From Pusillimonas sp. T7-7 (GTDB lineage Bacteria > Pseudomonadota > Gammaproteobacteria > Burkholderiales > Burkholderiaceae_B): a DNA stretch of 64,000 bases. Both the position numbers and the translations under genes were made by a program. Each line of letters starts with the position of its first letter. Position 1 is the stretch's first letter. Of this stretch, positions 26,381-34,571 are shown piece by piece. The notes beneath the pieces were generated by a model that had not been told where the DNA came from, ran no database searches, and saw only the letters and a program-made list of their open reading frames with translations. Where the stretch lies: positions 3,596,001 to 3,660,000 of the forward strand of contig NC_015458.1 in NCBI RefSeq assembly GCF_000209655.1, in the 5' to 3' direction.

Positions 26381-27717
26381 CTTATTTTTTACCGTCCTTG
26401 ATGCTGCTTGCCCTGGTTGCCGGCATTTTTACAGGCTATCCCGTGGCCTTCTTGTTGGCCGGCCTATCAGTGTTGTTCATGTTGCTGGGCGACATTGCGC
26501 TTCCCTCATTTTCCTTGATTGCGAATCGTGTATTCGGGGCCGTTTTGGAAAACTGGATACTGGCGGCCATTCCCCTGTTCATCTTCATGGGCATAATGCT
26601 CGATAAATCCAAGGTGGCTAACAAGCTGCTTACCGAGCTTGAAGCGCTTTTTGGTGGCAAGCCCGGTGGTATGGGTTTGGCTGTGGTCATTATTGGCATC
26701 ATCATGGCCGCCAGTACCGGAATTATCGGCGCGTCTGTAGTGCTAATGGGTACACTGGCCTTGCCCATGATGCTAAAGCAAGGTTACGACAAAACCGTCG
26801 CCATCGGTACAGTGCTGGGCTCGGGCACTCTGGGTATTCTTATACCGCCCAGCATCATGCTTGTCGTGTTTGGCGACGTTATGCAAATACCTATTGGCGA
26901 TCTGTTTGCCGGCGCGCTTATTCCCGGCTTGATGTTGGGCGGGTTCTACGCCTTGTATATCATTTATGTAGCAATTACCAATCCTAAAAGGGTGCCTGCC
27001 GGGCCGAAGCCGCCAGCGGGAAGCCTTGGGAAGCTGTTGCTGCGATTATGCATGAATCTCATTATTCCCGGCGTGCTTATATCAAGTGTGCTGGTTTCCA
27101 TTGTGGTGGGCGTAGCCACGCCTACAGAGGGTGCTGCAATTGGCGCATTCGGGGCAATGGCGCTTGCATTTTTCAGCCGTGAACTTTCATGGAAGGTGTT
27201 GGTTGCCAGCCTGAAAGAAACTTGCCTGACCACGGGCATGATATTGGTGCTGGCCATTGGCGCTACAGCGTTCAGTCTCATCTTCAAGCGTATCGGCGGG
27301 CAAAGCATGATAGAAGATGCGGCAGGCATGCTGGGGCATAGTCCTTACATGGTGATTCTGGCCATCATGTTGCTGATATTTGTATTGGGCTTTTTTCTTG
27401 AATGGATAGAGATTTCATTTCTGGTCTTGCCTTTGTTTGCGCCCATTGTTGCCGGGCTTGATTTTGGCGAGGCGTTTGCCAGTCAGAATGAAGTCATGAT
27501 CTGGTTTGCTTTGTTGGTAGCCATTAATCTGCAAACCTCCTTCCTGACTCCTCCTTTCGGCTATGCGCTTTTCTATCTGAAAGGCATTGCCATACCTGGC
27601 ATCACAACCATTGATATTTACCGCGGTGTAGTGCCCATAGTCCTGATACAGCTTCTAGGAGTCCTGCTTGTCGCGCTGTTTCCTGTAATTGCGCTGTGGT
27701 TGCCAGGAAAGTTTTAA
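26377..27717 (+). CDS. TRAP transporter large permease (DctM family)
   Basis: 446-residue ion-coupled permease of normal DctM length with about 12 membrane segments. Signature stretches are FTGYPVAFLLAGLSVLF, ASTGIIGASVVLMGTLALP, GVATPTEGAAIGAFGAM and LQTSFLTPPFGYALFYLKG. It has no insertion, unlike the 565-residue homologue at 14861. Ends 57 bp before the E1 gene. Confidence 0.92.
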   Translation: MTYFLPSLMLLALVAGIFTGYPVAFLLAGLSVLFMLLGDIALPSFSLIANRVFGAVLENWILAAIPLFIFMGIMLDKSKVANKLLTELEALFGGKPGGMGLAVVIIGIIMAASTGIIGASVVLMGTLALPMMLKQGYDKTVAIGTVLGSGTLGILIPPSIMLVVFGDVMQIPIGDLFAGALIPGLMLGGFYALYIIYVAITNPKRVPAGPKPPAGSLGKLLLRLCMNLIIPGVLISSVLVSIVVGVATPTEGAAIGAFGAMALAFFSRELSWKVLVASLKETCLTTGMILVLAIGATAFSLIFKRIGGQSMIEDAAGMLGHSPYMVILAIMLLIFVLGFFLEWIEISFLVLPLFAPIVAGLDFGEAFASQNEVMIWFALLVAINLQTSFLTPPFGYALFYLKGIAIPGITTIDIYRGVVPIVLIQLLGVLLVALFPVIALWLPGKF

Positions 27718-27774
27718 TTTGGCCGGCCGTGCGCTGGCAGTAATGGACCATATAAACAAAATGACGGAGACGCC

Positions 27775-29970
27775 ATGCGTTTGACTACGCTCGATAATAC
27801 GACGCCCATGCAAAGGCTTGAAATAGAAGAGGCTGACTGGGATAAGCTGGACGCCTTTGAGGCCAAGCGATTGGCGACGCTTGTGGCGACGGCGCGTCAT
27901 TTTGAAGAATGCATATTGCGGCTCGATAAACTGAATCTGGTACATGGACCGGCACACTCCAGTCTTGGACAAGAAGGGGGGGCAGCAGGATGCATCGCCG
28001 CGCTGCCTGTTGCCACCATGATCAACGGCACGCATCGTGCTCATCATCAATGCCTGGCCAAGGCCATCAATGCGCTATATGGCGATGATTTCGATCCGGC
28101 TGCAACAGGTCGGCTCAGCGAGTCGATGCGCGAAGAAACTCGCCGGATGATGCACGAAATTCTGGGCTTGCGCGATGGCTGGACGGGAGGGCGCGGCGGA
28201 TCCATGCACCTGCGGCGGGCTGAGCTGGGAATTATGGGAACAAATGCCATTGTTGCGGGCGGCCTGCCCATTGCATGCGGTCATGCCTTTGCCGAGAAGG
28301 CGCGGCAGGGCTCATCGATGATGGTCAGTTTTTTTGGCGATGGCGCCGTTCATCAAGGCGCCACGCACGAGGCGATGAATTTGGCAGCCTTGTATCGCCT
28401 GCCGTTGCTGTTTTTTTTGGAGAACAATCGATACGCGGTATCGATGAGCATCGAGCAATCTACCTTTCAGACGCAATTGCTTACCCGTGCGCAAGCCCAT
28501 GGCATACCCTCGGTTTGTGTGGATGGCATGAATCCATTTGCAGTGTGGCTGGCTTCCCGATGGGCTCAAGAGCATATGCATGTTGAAGGCGGCCCGGCCT
28601 TTATTCAGGCAGACGTGTATCGCTATTATCACCAAAGCTCATCAGTGCCTGGCAGCGCTTTTGGATACCGCACACGCGATGAGGAAAATGAGTGGCGAGA
28701 AAGGGATCCCTGGCCACAGCTAAGGCGTGAGCTTATCGCACGAAATATTCTTGATGAGGCCGATCTGGATGTCATCAACGAGGCCGCCAATGAAGCAGTA
28801 AGCGCTGCCTATGATTCATGCGTCGAAGGCACAGGGTCTGCCACACGGATACGGCCTGAGCTTTGGCCCGACCCAGCGACGGTGGACGATCACCTGACCA
28901 GCGATATGTCAGAGTTTGAGGGCGTGAAGTTCTCCGAAATCGAAGACTTCGAAGCTGATGAGCTTGAAAGCCTGTCGTTTATTGAAGCGATGCCGCGTGT
29001 TGTTGGAGCGCGTATGCATGAGAACGATGCCATTTATGTATTTGGCGAAGATGTTGCGAATATGGGGGGCGGTACAGTCGGCGCCACGCGCGGATTGCTT
29101 GATCAGTATGCAGACCGAATTATCAATACGCCTATCACCGAGAATGGCTTTTGCGGACTGGCAACTGGGGCGGCGCTATCGGGCTTGAGGCCGATAGTCG
29201 AGCTGATGTATAGCGATTTTTTCCTTGTTGCGGGCGACCAGTTGTTGAACCAGGCCGGCAAGATACGTCACCTTTTCAATGGCACGGCGTCTGTGCCGCT
29301 GGTATTGCGCACTCGTATCCCAGGTCACGAAGGTTATGGTTCACAGCACTCTATGGATCCGGCTGGGGTGTTCGCCTTGTTTCCAGGCTGGCGGATAGTG
29401 GCGCCTTCCAATGCCTTCGACTATGTTGGATTAATGAACTCGGCGCTGCGATGCAACGACCCTGTGCTCGTCATCGAGCCCCAGGAGCTTCACCGCAAAA
29501 AGGCGCTGGTTCCCAAAGACTGCAGCCACTATATCCCCATCGGAAAGGCCCACCGCGTGAACGAAGGGTCCGACGTAACCCTGTTGGCAACCCTGACGAT
29601 GGTCGATGTATGCAAAGAACTGGTTGAACGTTTGGGTATCAGTGCCGATGTCATCGACTTACGGACTTTGTCTCAACGTGATATCGATTACGAAACCATA
29701 GGAGCGTCCGTTAAAAAAACGGGGCGCGTGGCCATTGTGGAGCAAACGACACGCGGAGCCAGTATTGGCGCTGTTATTGCCGATGAAATTCAGCGGCGAT
29801 TTTTTGATTACCTCGATCAGCCCGTCAAGCGAGTAACAGGTCGCTGGGCCCCGCCGGTTGTGTCAAAAGCATTGGAAGCGGCCGCCCTGGCCGGCCCCGA
29901 CGATGTCGAGGCTGCATTGAAAGAGATGTTGATAGACAGCGGCCTGGCCACCGCCACTCAAGGAAGATGA
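27775..29970 (+). CDS. Thiamine-diphosphate 2-oxoacid dehydrogenase E1, fused alpha-beta subunits
   Basis: 731-residue fusion. Residues ~1-370 are an E1-alpha domain with the ThDP motif GDGAVHQGATHEAMNLA ending in FLENN, and GRGGSMHL; residues ~400-731 are E1-beta (FGEDVANMGGGTVGATRG, TPITENGFCGLATGAA, EGYGSQHS). It would decarboxylate a 2-oxo acid and transfer the acyl group to the lipoyl E2 encoded at 31420. Separate alpha and beta chains are usual; fused forms occur in acetoin- and branched-chain-type enzymes. GGAG lies five bases before ATG 27775. The SDR gene overlaps or adjoins its stop. No E3 is encoded nearby. Confidence 0.92.
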   Translation: MRLTTLDNTTPMQRLEIEEADWDKLDAFEAKRLATLVATARHFEECILRLDKLNLVHGPAHSSLGQEGGAAGCIAALPVATMINGTHRAHHQCLAKAINALYGDDFDPAATGRLSESMREETRRMMHEILGLRDGWTGGRGGSMHLRRAELGIMGTNAIVAGGLPIACGHAFAEKARQGSSMMVSFFGDGAVHQGATHEAMNLAALYRLPLLFFLENNRYAVSMSIEQSTFQTQLLTRAQAHGIPSVCVDGMNPFAVWLASRWAQEHMHVEGGPAFIQADVYRYYHQSSSVPGSAFGYRTRDEENEWRERDPWPQLRRELIARNILDEADLDVINEAANEAVSAAYDSCVEGTGSATRIRPELWPDPATVDDHLTSDMSEFEGVKFSEIEDFEADELESLSFIEAMPRVVGARMHENDAIYVFGEDVANMGGGTVGATRGLLDQYADRIINTPITENGFCGLATGAALSGLRPIVELMYSDFFLVAGDQLLNQAGKIRHLFNGTASVPLVLRTRIPGHEGYGSQHSMDPAGVFALFPGWRIVAPSNAFDYVGLMNSALRCNDPVLVIEPQELHRKKALVPKDCSHYIPIGKAHRVNEGSDVTLLATLTMVDVCKELVERLGISADVIDLRTLSQRDIDYETIGASVKKTGRVAIVEQTTRGASIGAVIADEIQRRFFDYLDQPVKRVTGRWAPPVVSKALEAAALAGPDDVEAALKEMLIDSGLATATQGR

Positions 29971-29972
29971 CA

Positions 29973-30695
29973 ATGCCTTTTTCACTGCAAGGGAAAACAG
30001 TCCTGATCACCGGGGCTGCCGGAGGGATAGGTTCGGAAACAGCAAGAGTATGCGCAGAACTTGGGGCGAGCCTGGTGCTGGCCGACCTTCAAGAGCCCGT
30101 GAATATCGCCGAAGAGCTGAGCACTGGCGGTACGGCAGTGCAAGCAGTCGCGTTTGATGTGCGTGATCGCCAGGCCAGCGAAGATCTGGTGCAGAAACTG
30201 CCGCAGTTGGATGTTATCGTGGCTAATGCCGGTTTTTGTCCTTGGGATGACTGGAATGAGCCGGGCTGGGATGATGTCTTTCACCAGACCATCGACATCA
30301 ACGCCTTGGGCGTGATCAACTTGCTGCGTCCCGGCTTGAATAGAATGATCGCGCAGGGATCAGGCCGTATGGTTCTGGTGTCTTCGGTGGCTGGTCGAAT
30401 GGGCGGCTTAAGGGCCAGCCCACACTATGTTGTTGCAAAGGGAGGGATAAACGCCATGGTTAAATGGCTGGCAAGACAAGCCGCTCCGCACGGCATTACC
30501 GTCAATGCGGTAGCTCCAGGCGCCACGGCCACCAATATGGTGCACGGTCAGGTGTTTGACGAGCAAGCCATACCCCTACGCCGTATGGCCACCCCTCGTG
30601 AAATCGCCATGCCCGTCGCTTTTTTGTGTTCCGACGCCGCCAGTTATATATGCGGAACCATTCTGGACGTGAATGGCGGCGTCTATATGAACTGA
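29973..30695 (+). CDS. Short-chain dehydrogenase/reductase
   Basis: 240-residue classical SDR. The cofactor motif is ITGAAGGIGSETA, with VANAGF as the NNAG equivalent; catalytic Ser is in MVLVSSVAGR and the Tyr-x3-Lys motif is HYVVAKGG. ATG 29973 is preferred since AGGA then has an 8-bp spacing; ATG 29967, overlapping the E1 stop, is the alternative. Position between E1 and the regulator suggests it interconverts a hydroxy and an oxo compound of the same pathway. An Asp after the glycine-rich region (LVLADLQ) hints at NAD preference. Confidence 0.9.
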   Translation: MPFSLQGKTVLITGAAGGIGSETARVCAELGASLVLADLQEPVNIAEELSTGGTAVQAVAFDVRDRQASEDLVQKLPQLDVIVANAGFCPWDDWNEPGWDDVFHQTIDINALGVINLLRPGLNRMIAQGSGRMVLVSSVAGRMGGLRASPHYVVAKGGINAMVKWLARQAAPHGITVNAVAPGATATNMVHGQVFDEQAIPLRRMATPREIAMPVAFLCSDAASYICGTILDVNGGVYMN

Positions 30696-30708
30696 AGTGC
30701 TGGAAGCT

Positions 30709-31404
30709 ATGAGCAACACCTTGGAAGGACTATTGCTGCGTCAAGAAAGAACGACGATGGCAGATAAGGTATATCTGGATATAAAACGCCTGTTGTTATC
30801 GGGCATGATTCCGCCTGGGCAAAAAGTCACCTTGCGCGGTTTGGCCAAGAGCATCGGTACTAGCCCCATGCCCGTGCGTGACGCGGTCACGCGTCTGGTT
30901 ATTGAGGGGGCACTGAATATGCTGCCTAGTCGGGGGTTGCGCGTCTATAAGCCTACACTGCATGAGTTTCATGAAATAGTAAAACTGCGCTGCTGCCTGG
31001 AAGGATATGCAACGAAAGAAGCAGTGGCGGTCATGGACCAGAAAACGGTAAACAAGATCAAGGCGTCCATACGCAAGTTCGATCGCCTGGGGCATAAAAA
31101 AGAAATGGATATGGCGGCAGTCATCGAGGCGAATCGGGATATTCATTTCGCCTTGTACGCGGCGGCGGGCATGCCTAGGCTGGAGACCATCATTGAAAAT
31201 ATCTGGACACAGATTGCGCCTTTATTTGCCTTGAGCATGAACAGAGCAGATCGGCGTTCAGAAAAATGGGAGTCTTTTGCTCATCATGACGATCTGTTGC
31301 TGGCGTTGCTTGCTCGCGACGGGCAGGCTGCCCAGGATGCCGTAGTCGCCGATATACGTGATGCAGCGGCTTATATCGAACGCATCGCCAACTTATCGGA
31401 TTAG
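30709..31404 (+). CDS. GntR-family transcriptional regulator (FCD type)
   Basis: 231-residue regulator with winged helix (LRGLAKSIGTSPMPVRDAVTRL, residues ~40-60) and FCD domain (IVKLRCCLEGYATKEAV). The frame begins at a GTG 30697; ATG 30709 with GGAAG just upstream is equally possible. It lies inside the operon between the SDR and the E2 gene, so it probably senses an intermediate. The palindrome at 24603 in the cluster's divergent promoter is the best candidate operator. Confidence 0.85.
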   Translation: MSNTLEGLLLRQERTTMADKVYLDIKRLLLSGMIPPGQKVTLRGLAKSIGTSPMPVRDAVTRLVIEGALNMLPSRGLRVYKPTLHEFHEIVKLRCCLEGYATKEAVAVMDQKTVNKIKASIRKFDRLGHKKEMDMAAVIEANRDIHFALYAAAGMPRLETIIENIWTQIAPLFALSMNRADRRSEKWESFAHHDDLLLALLARDGQAAQDAVVADIRDAAAYIERIANLSD

Positions 31405-31419
31405 TAAAGGAGTCACGGA

Positions 31420-32592
31420 ATGACAATAAATATTCTGATGCCGGGGGTCGGTGCGGGCGATTCCTACGGAAGGGTTGTGCAATGGCTGAAAAGCAAGGGC
31501 GACCATGTGGCGGTTGGGGATATGCTGGCCGAGATCGAAACCGACAAGGCGGTACTCGAGCTTGAGTCTTTCGATGAAGGGATGCTGCAAGATATTATCG
31601 TGAATGCGGGTGATGAGGAAGTCGCTGCTGGCACAGTGATTGCAGTGTTGTCCGGCTCTTCCGACGAGCCAGCGCAAGCGCCGGCGACGGGTAATGAGCC
31701 GGCAAGCGAGATCAAGCGTCAGTTTGCAAGTCCGTCGGCACGCCGTCTGGCGCGGCAACTGGATGTCGATATCTCGACGTTGCGCGGCAGCGGCCCCAAA
31801 GGGCGTGTCGTCCGCATCGATATCGAGAAGGCGGCAGAGCAGGCCTCATCCGTTCCTGTCAAGCATCCGGCGCCTGTTACGCCTGCCACGGCAAGCTCCC
31901 CCGCAGAGATCGTCCCGCATAGCCTGATGCGCAAGACAATTGCAAGGCGTTTGCAGGAATCCAAACAGCAAATCCCCCATTTTTATCTGACCGTTGATTG
32001 CCGCATGGATGCATTGCTCATGATGCGAGGCCAGATCAACCAGGATCTTTCCAGGTTGAATCGGGCCTTGAAGATCACCATCAACGACATACTGGTTTAT
32101 GCTGTAGCGCGCGCCATGGCACGGGTTCCCGAGGTAAACATCCGTTGGACCGAGCACGCTATCGAACGTAACAGTACGATTGATATCAGTGTTGCTGTGT
32201 CTACAGAAAAGGGATTGGTAACGCCAGTAGTACGAGATGCGCAGCAGAAAAGTCTGGAGACGATATCAAGAGAACTCCTGGGCTATGTGAGTAAGGCCAG
32301 ATCAGGTCAATTGGCTCCAGCTGACTACGAAGGAGGGGGGCTGACGATCTCAAACCTGGGAACGCATGGGGTCAAGTCCTTTTCGGCCATTATCAATCCG
32401 CCCCAGGCAGCCATACTTGCCTTCGGCTCAGTAGAAAAGCAGCCTATTGTGCAAGATGACGCCCTGGCCATTGGCCATATTATGGCCGTTACCTTGTCGG
32501 CCGATCACCGGGCTATAGATGGCGCCGCAGGGGCGCGCTTTCTGGCGGAGCTCAAGTTCTTGCTGGAAGCGCCTTATAGACTGCTCATATAG
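31420..32592 (+). CDS. Dihydrolipoamide acyltransferase (E2) of 2-oxoacid dehydrogenase complex
   Basis: 390-residue E2. The single N-terminal lipoyl domain carries the modified lysine in [13 protein letters not shown]; a peripheral subunit-binding domain follows ([22 protein letters not shown], near residues 105-135) after a short Ala/Pro linker; the catalytic acyltransferase domain ends with [16 protein letters not shown], the HxxxDG active site. AGGAG precedes ATG 31420. With the fused E1 it forms a dedicated complex that must borrow dihydrolipoamide dehydrogenase from elsewhere. Its last 8 bp overlap the end of the convergent bfr gene. Confidence 0.93.
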   Translation: MTINILMPGVGAGDSYGRVVQWLKSKGDHVAVGDMLAEIETDKAVLELESFDEGMLQDIIVNAGDEEVAAGTVIAVLSGSSDEPAQAPATGNEPASEIKRQFASPSARRLARQLDVDISTLRGSGPKGRVVRIDIEKAAEQASSVPVKHPAPVTPATASSPAEIVPHSLMRKTIARRLQESKQQIPHFYLTVDCRMDALLMMRGQINQDLSRLNRALKITINDILVYAVARAMARVPEVNIRWTEHAIERNSTIDISVAVSTEKGLVTPVVRDAQQKSLETISRELLGYVSKARSGQLAPADYEGGGLTISNLGTHGVKSFSAIINPPQAAILAFGSVEKQPIVQDDALAIGHIMAVTLSADHRAIDGAAGARFLAELKFLLEAPYRLLI

Positions 32593-33061
32593 GTGTCTTG
32601 ATCTGGGCCTGCTTGTAGTTTTGCAAACCCACTTGCTCAATAAGGCGCAGCTGCTTTTCCAGCCAATAAGTGTGGTCTTCTTCGGTGTCGATCAACTGGG
32701 CCTGTAGCAGGTCGCGCGAGTTGTAGTCGCGCAGCTCTTCGCATAAAGCCATGGCGGCCTGCAGGTTCTCGCGCACCTGATATTCGGTAGCCAGATCCTT
32801 GCGTAGCATTTCTTCTACGGTTTCCCCGGGAGTGAACTCGTGGGGGCGCATGTCGGGCTTGCCGCCAAGAAACAAAATACGACGCAGAATCACGTCTGCA
32901 TGCTGGGTTTCCTCTTCCATCTCGTGATTCATGCGTTCGTAAAGACGCAGGTAGCCCTGGTCTTCGTACTGGCGGGAATGTGCGAAATACTGGTCACGTG
33001 CGGCGAGCTCGCCGCGCAGCAGTTCTTTCAGGCATTCAATGACTTTAGGGTGACCTTGCAT
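32585..33061 (-). CDS. bfr: Bacterioferritin
   Basis: 158-residue iron-storage subunit; 24-mers oxidise Fe(II) and store ferric mineral. Ferroxidase ligands are recognisable: E in [13 protein letters not shown], the [10 protein letters not shown] helix with glutamate and histidine, and [14 protein letters not shown]. The haem-ligand methionine is in the NHEME segment (residue ~52). Length and start [11 protein letters not shown] are canonical. Convergent with the E2 gene, with an 8-bp overlap of the two 3' ends. Confidence 0.95.
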   Translation of the reverse strand: MQGHPKVIECLKELLRGELAARDQYFAHSRQYEDQGYLRLYERMNHEMEEETQHADVILRRILFLGGKPDMRPHEFTPGETVEEMLRKDLATEYQVRENLQAAMALCEELRDYNSRDLLQAQLIDTEEDHTYWLEKQLRLIEQVGLQNYKQAQIKTPI

Positions 33062-33156
33062 ATTTCTGTATCGGTTGGTGGATAAAGATACTTTGATTGT
33101 ACGAAATTACCCGGCTGGCGCAGTATGATGCAAATACATATAAACAGGAGCGAATC

Positions 33157-33357
33157 ATGGCCCGAAAGCGTGAGTCACTGGATCCGGACGAAGTCGCCCT
33201 GATTCAGTGGTGTACCGAAATAGAAGAGTTGTTCGTCGCGGCTGGTGCGTCCCGCGAAGAGTCTCAGCAGCATATTGAAGAAGAGGCCGAGTGGTTTACT
33301 GATATGTTTTACGAGGGACTTAGCCCGGCGGAAGCGGCCAAGGCGGCATTGAATTAA
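33157..33357 (+). CDS. Small acidic conserved hypothetical protein
   Basis: 66-residue soluble protein, MARKRESLDPDEVALIQWCT..., rich in Glu and Ala with two predicted helices. AGGAG lies six bases before ATG 33157, supporting this start over the 20-residue longer frame. I recognise no functional domain. It is divergent from bfr and may use the same intergenic region, but no Fur-type site was identified. Real gene likely because of the good ribosome site and coding-like composition. Confidence 0.6.
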   Translation: MARKRESLDPDEVALIQWCTEIEELFVAAGASREESQQHIEEEAEWFTDMFYEGLSPAEAAKAALN

Positions 33358-33420
33358 TAATTAACGCCCCATTGGGCGCGACAGCCGATAGGGCGAGCAT
33401 GCTTTATTGGCGTGATGGCC

Positions 33421-33557
33421 TTAGCCTACGCGCGCACCCGAGATCTCAGCTATTTCCGCCCACTGCTTGATGCCATCTTGCAGCATTTGGCCCAGTTCAT
33501 CGGGAGACATTTTCAGGGGTTCGGCCGCCTGCTGAGCCAGAGCAACGAACTCATGGA
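33421..33557 (-). pseudogene. 3' remnant of a Bug/TctC tricarboxylate receptor gene
   Basis: Read on the minus strand, this stretch gives FHEFVALAQQAAEPLKMSPD, then ELGQMLQDGIKQWAEIAEIS and GARVG followed by a stop. This is the typical C-terminus of Bug receptors (compare MSPxELxxxLxxxIxxW in the intact copies of this window). The other ~280 residues are absent. It directly follows a decarboxylase remnant on the same strand. Confidence 0.7.
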
Positions 33558-33559
33558 AT

Positions 33560-33712
33560 GTATTGGGTTACAAGCTCTTGTAATGGTCTCCCGAAGTCGT
33601 CGGCCGCTTCCAAGAGGCGTCGACATAGGCGTCGCCCAACACCTCTCTACGGGTTTTCAAATCCACTTCGTATAAGGGCTTGTGTATGAATTTCAGCTTC
33701 AGGACCTACAAA
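33560..33712 (-). pseudogene. Decayed 4-carboxymuconolactone decarboxylase 5' fragment
   Basis: On the minus strand one frame reads LYEVDLKTRREVLGDAYVDA and a +1 frame continues LEAADDFGRPLQELVTQY, together matching the N-terminal half of carboxymuconolactone decarboxylase. A third frame just upstream (EIHTQAL) fits the residues before it. At least two frameshifts and loss of the 3' half make it a pseudogene. It lies downstream of the IclR gene on the same strand, so the IclR operon once extended into an aromatic-acid type pathway. The rest of this ~400-bp gene-free stretch holds only these remnants. Confidence 0.65.
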
Positions 33713-33761
33713 CCGTGGTGCGCAAGACAAGTCAGGAGGAGTTTGCTCAGGCGTGTCCAGC

Positions 33762-34571
33762 TTAGTCAGAAGGGCTCTCTGTGAAATGCAGTAAAGAAGC
33801 TTTGCCCCCTGAAAGAGCCTGGGTGGTTTCTTCGCAGCGGTGACGCAGATCTTCACCCAGGGTTTGGATGGACGCATCGGTAAATTGGGCTGAAATCCCG
33901 ACGGCGCTGACCGCCATGACGGGTACGCCGGTCTCATCCAGAATGGGTGAGGAAACCGTCGTAATGCCTTTGACATAGTTGCCGTGGTCTATCGCGTAGC
34001 CATTTTCACGGGCTGCCTGAACTTCCTGTAAATAAGTTTCGAAGCTGGGGCCGTCGTCCCAGCGCAGTTTGCTGATCTTGGAGCGAAGCTCACGGGAGTC
34101 GAGACCGGAGAAGGCGGCCATACAACGGCCAAGGGCCGCAATATACATGGGCAAGCGCTGGCCTATGCTCATATGTATGCGTATGGTTGATTCGGAATCG
34201 GCCAAGTCTACGAGCACGACGCGTTCGTCTGCGATGCGATGCCACAATGTGGTCGTAACACGGTGCCTGACAGCAATCTCCTGTAGGTGTGGCCGCAGCA
34301 ACCGGACGTAAGAGGCCGCGTCCAGGGTCCCTTTTGCCAGCTGTACGACACCGAGCCCGATGGAATACGTTTTGGTGGCTTCGTCGAAGCGAACGACTCG
34401 CTCGTGAACCAGTGTTTTCAGAAGATTGAAACAGGTGCTGGAGTTGAAGGAAAGGTCTTTGGCGATACGTGTTACACCGACCGGTTCGGGTGCACTGACC
34501 AGGTAGCGAAGTATGCTGAGCCCTGACGAAAGGGCGCCAACAAGCTTTTCGGATTGTGTGCTGGTGTTCAT
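33762..34571 (-). CDS. IclR-family transcriptional regulator
   Basis: 269-residue regulator from ATG 34571 (MNTSTQSEKLV), whose ATGA overlaps the stop of the acyl-CoA ligase gene, so the two are coupled. N-terminal winged helix: ALSSGLSILRYLVSAPEPVG, then IAKDLSFNSSTCFNLLKTL. The C-terminal effector domain includes YIAALGRCMAAFSGL and ENGYAIDHGNYVKGITTVSSPI. IclR proteins commonly sense aromatic or short carboxylic acids. Likely controls its own operon and the divergent acyl-CoA dehydrogenase operon through the repeated palindromes at 36749 and 36835. Confidence 0.9.
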   Translation of the reverse strand: MNTSTQSEKLVGALSSGLSILRYLVSAPEPVGVTRIAKDLSFNSSTCFNLLKTLVHERVVRFDEATKTYSIGLGVVQLAKGTLDAASYVRLLRPHLQEIAVRHRVTTTLWHRIADERVVLVDLADSESTIRIHMSIGQRLPMYIAALGRCMAAFSGLDSRELRSKISKLRWDDGPSFETYLQEVQAARENGYAIDHGNYVKGITTVSSPILDETGVPVMAVSAVGISAQFTDASIQTLGEDLRHRCEETTQALSGGKASLLHFTESPSD

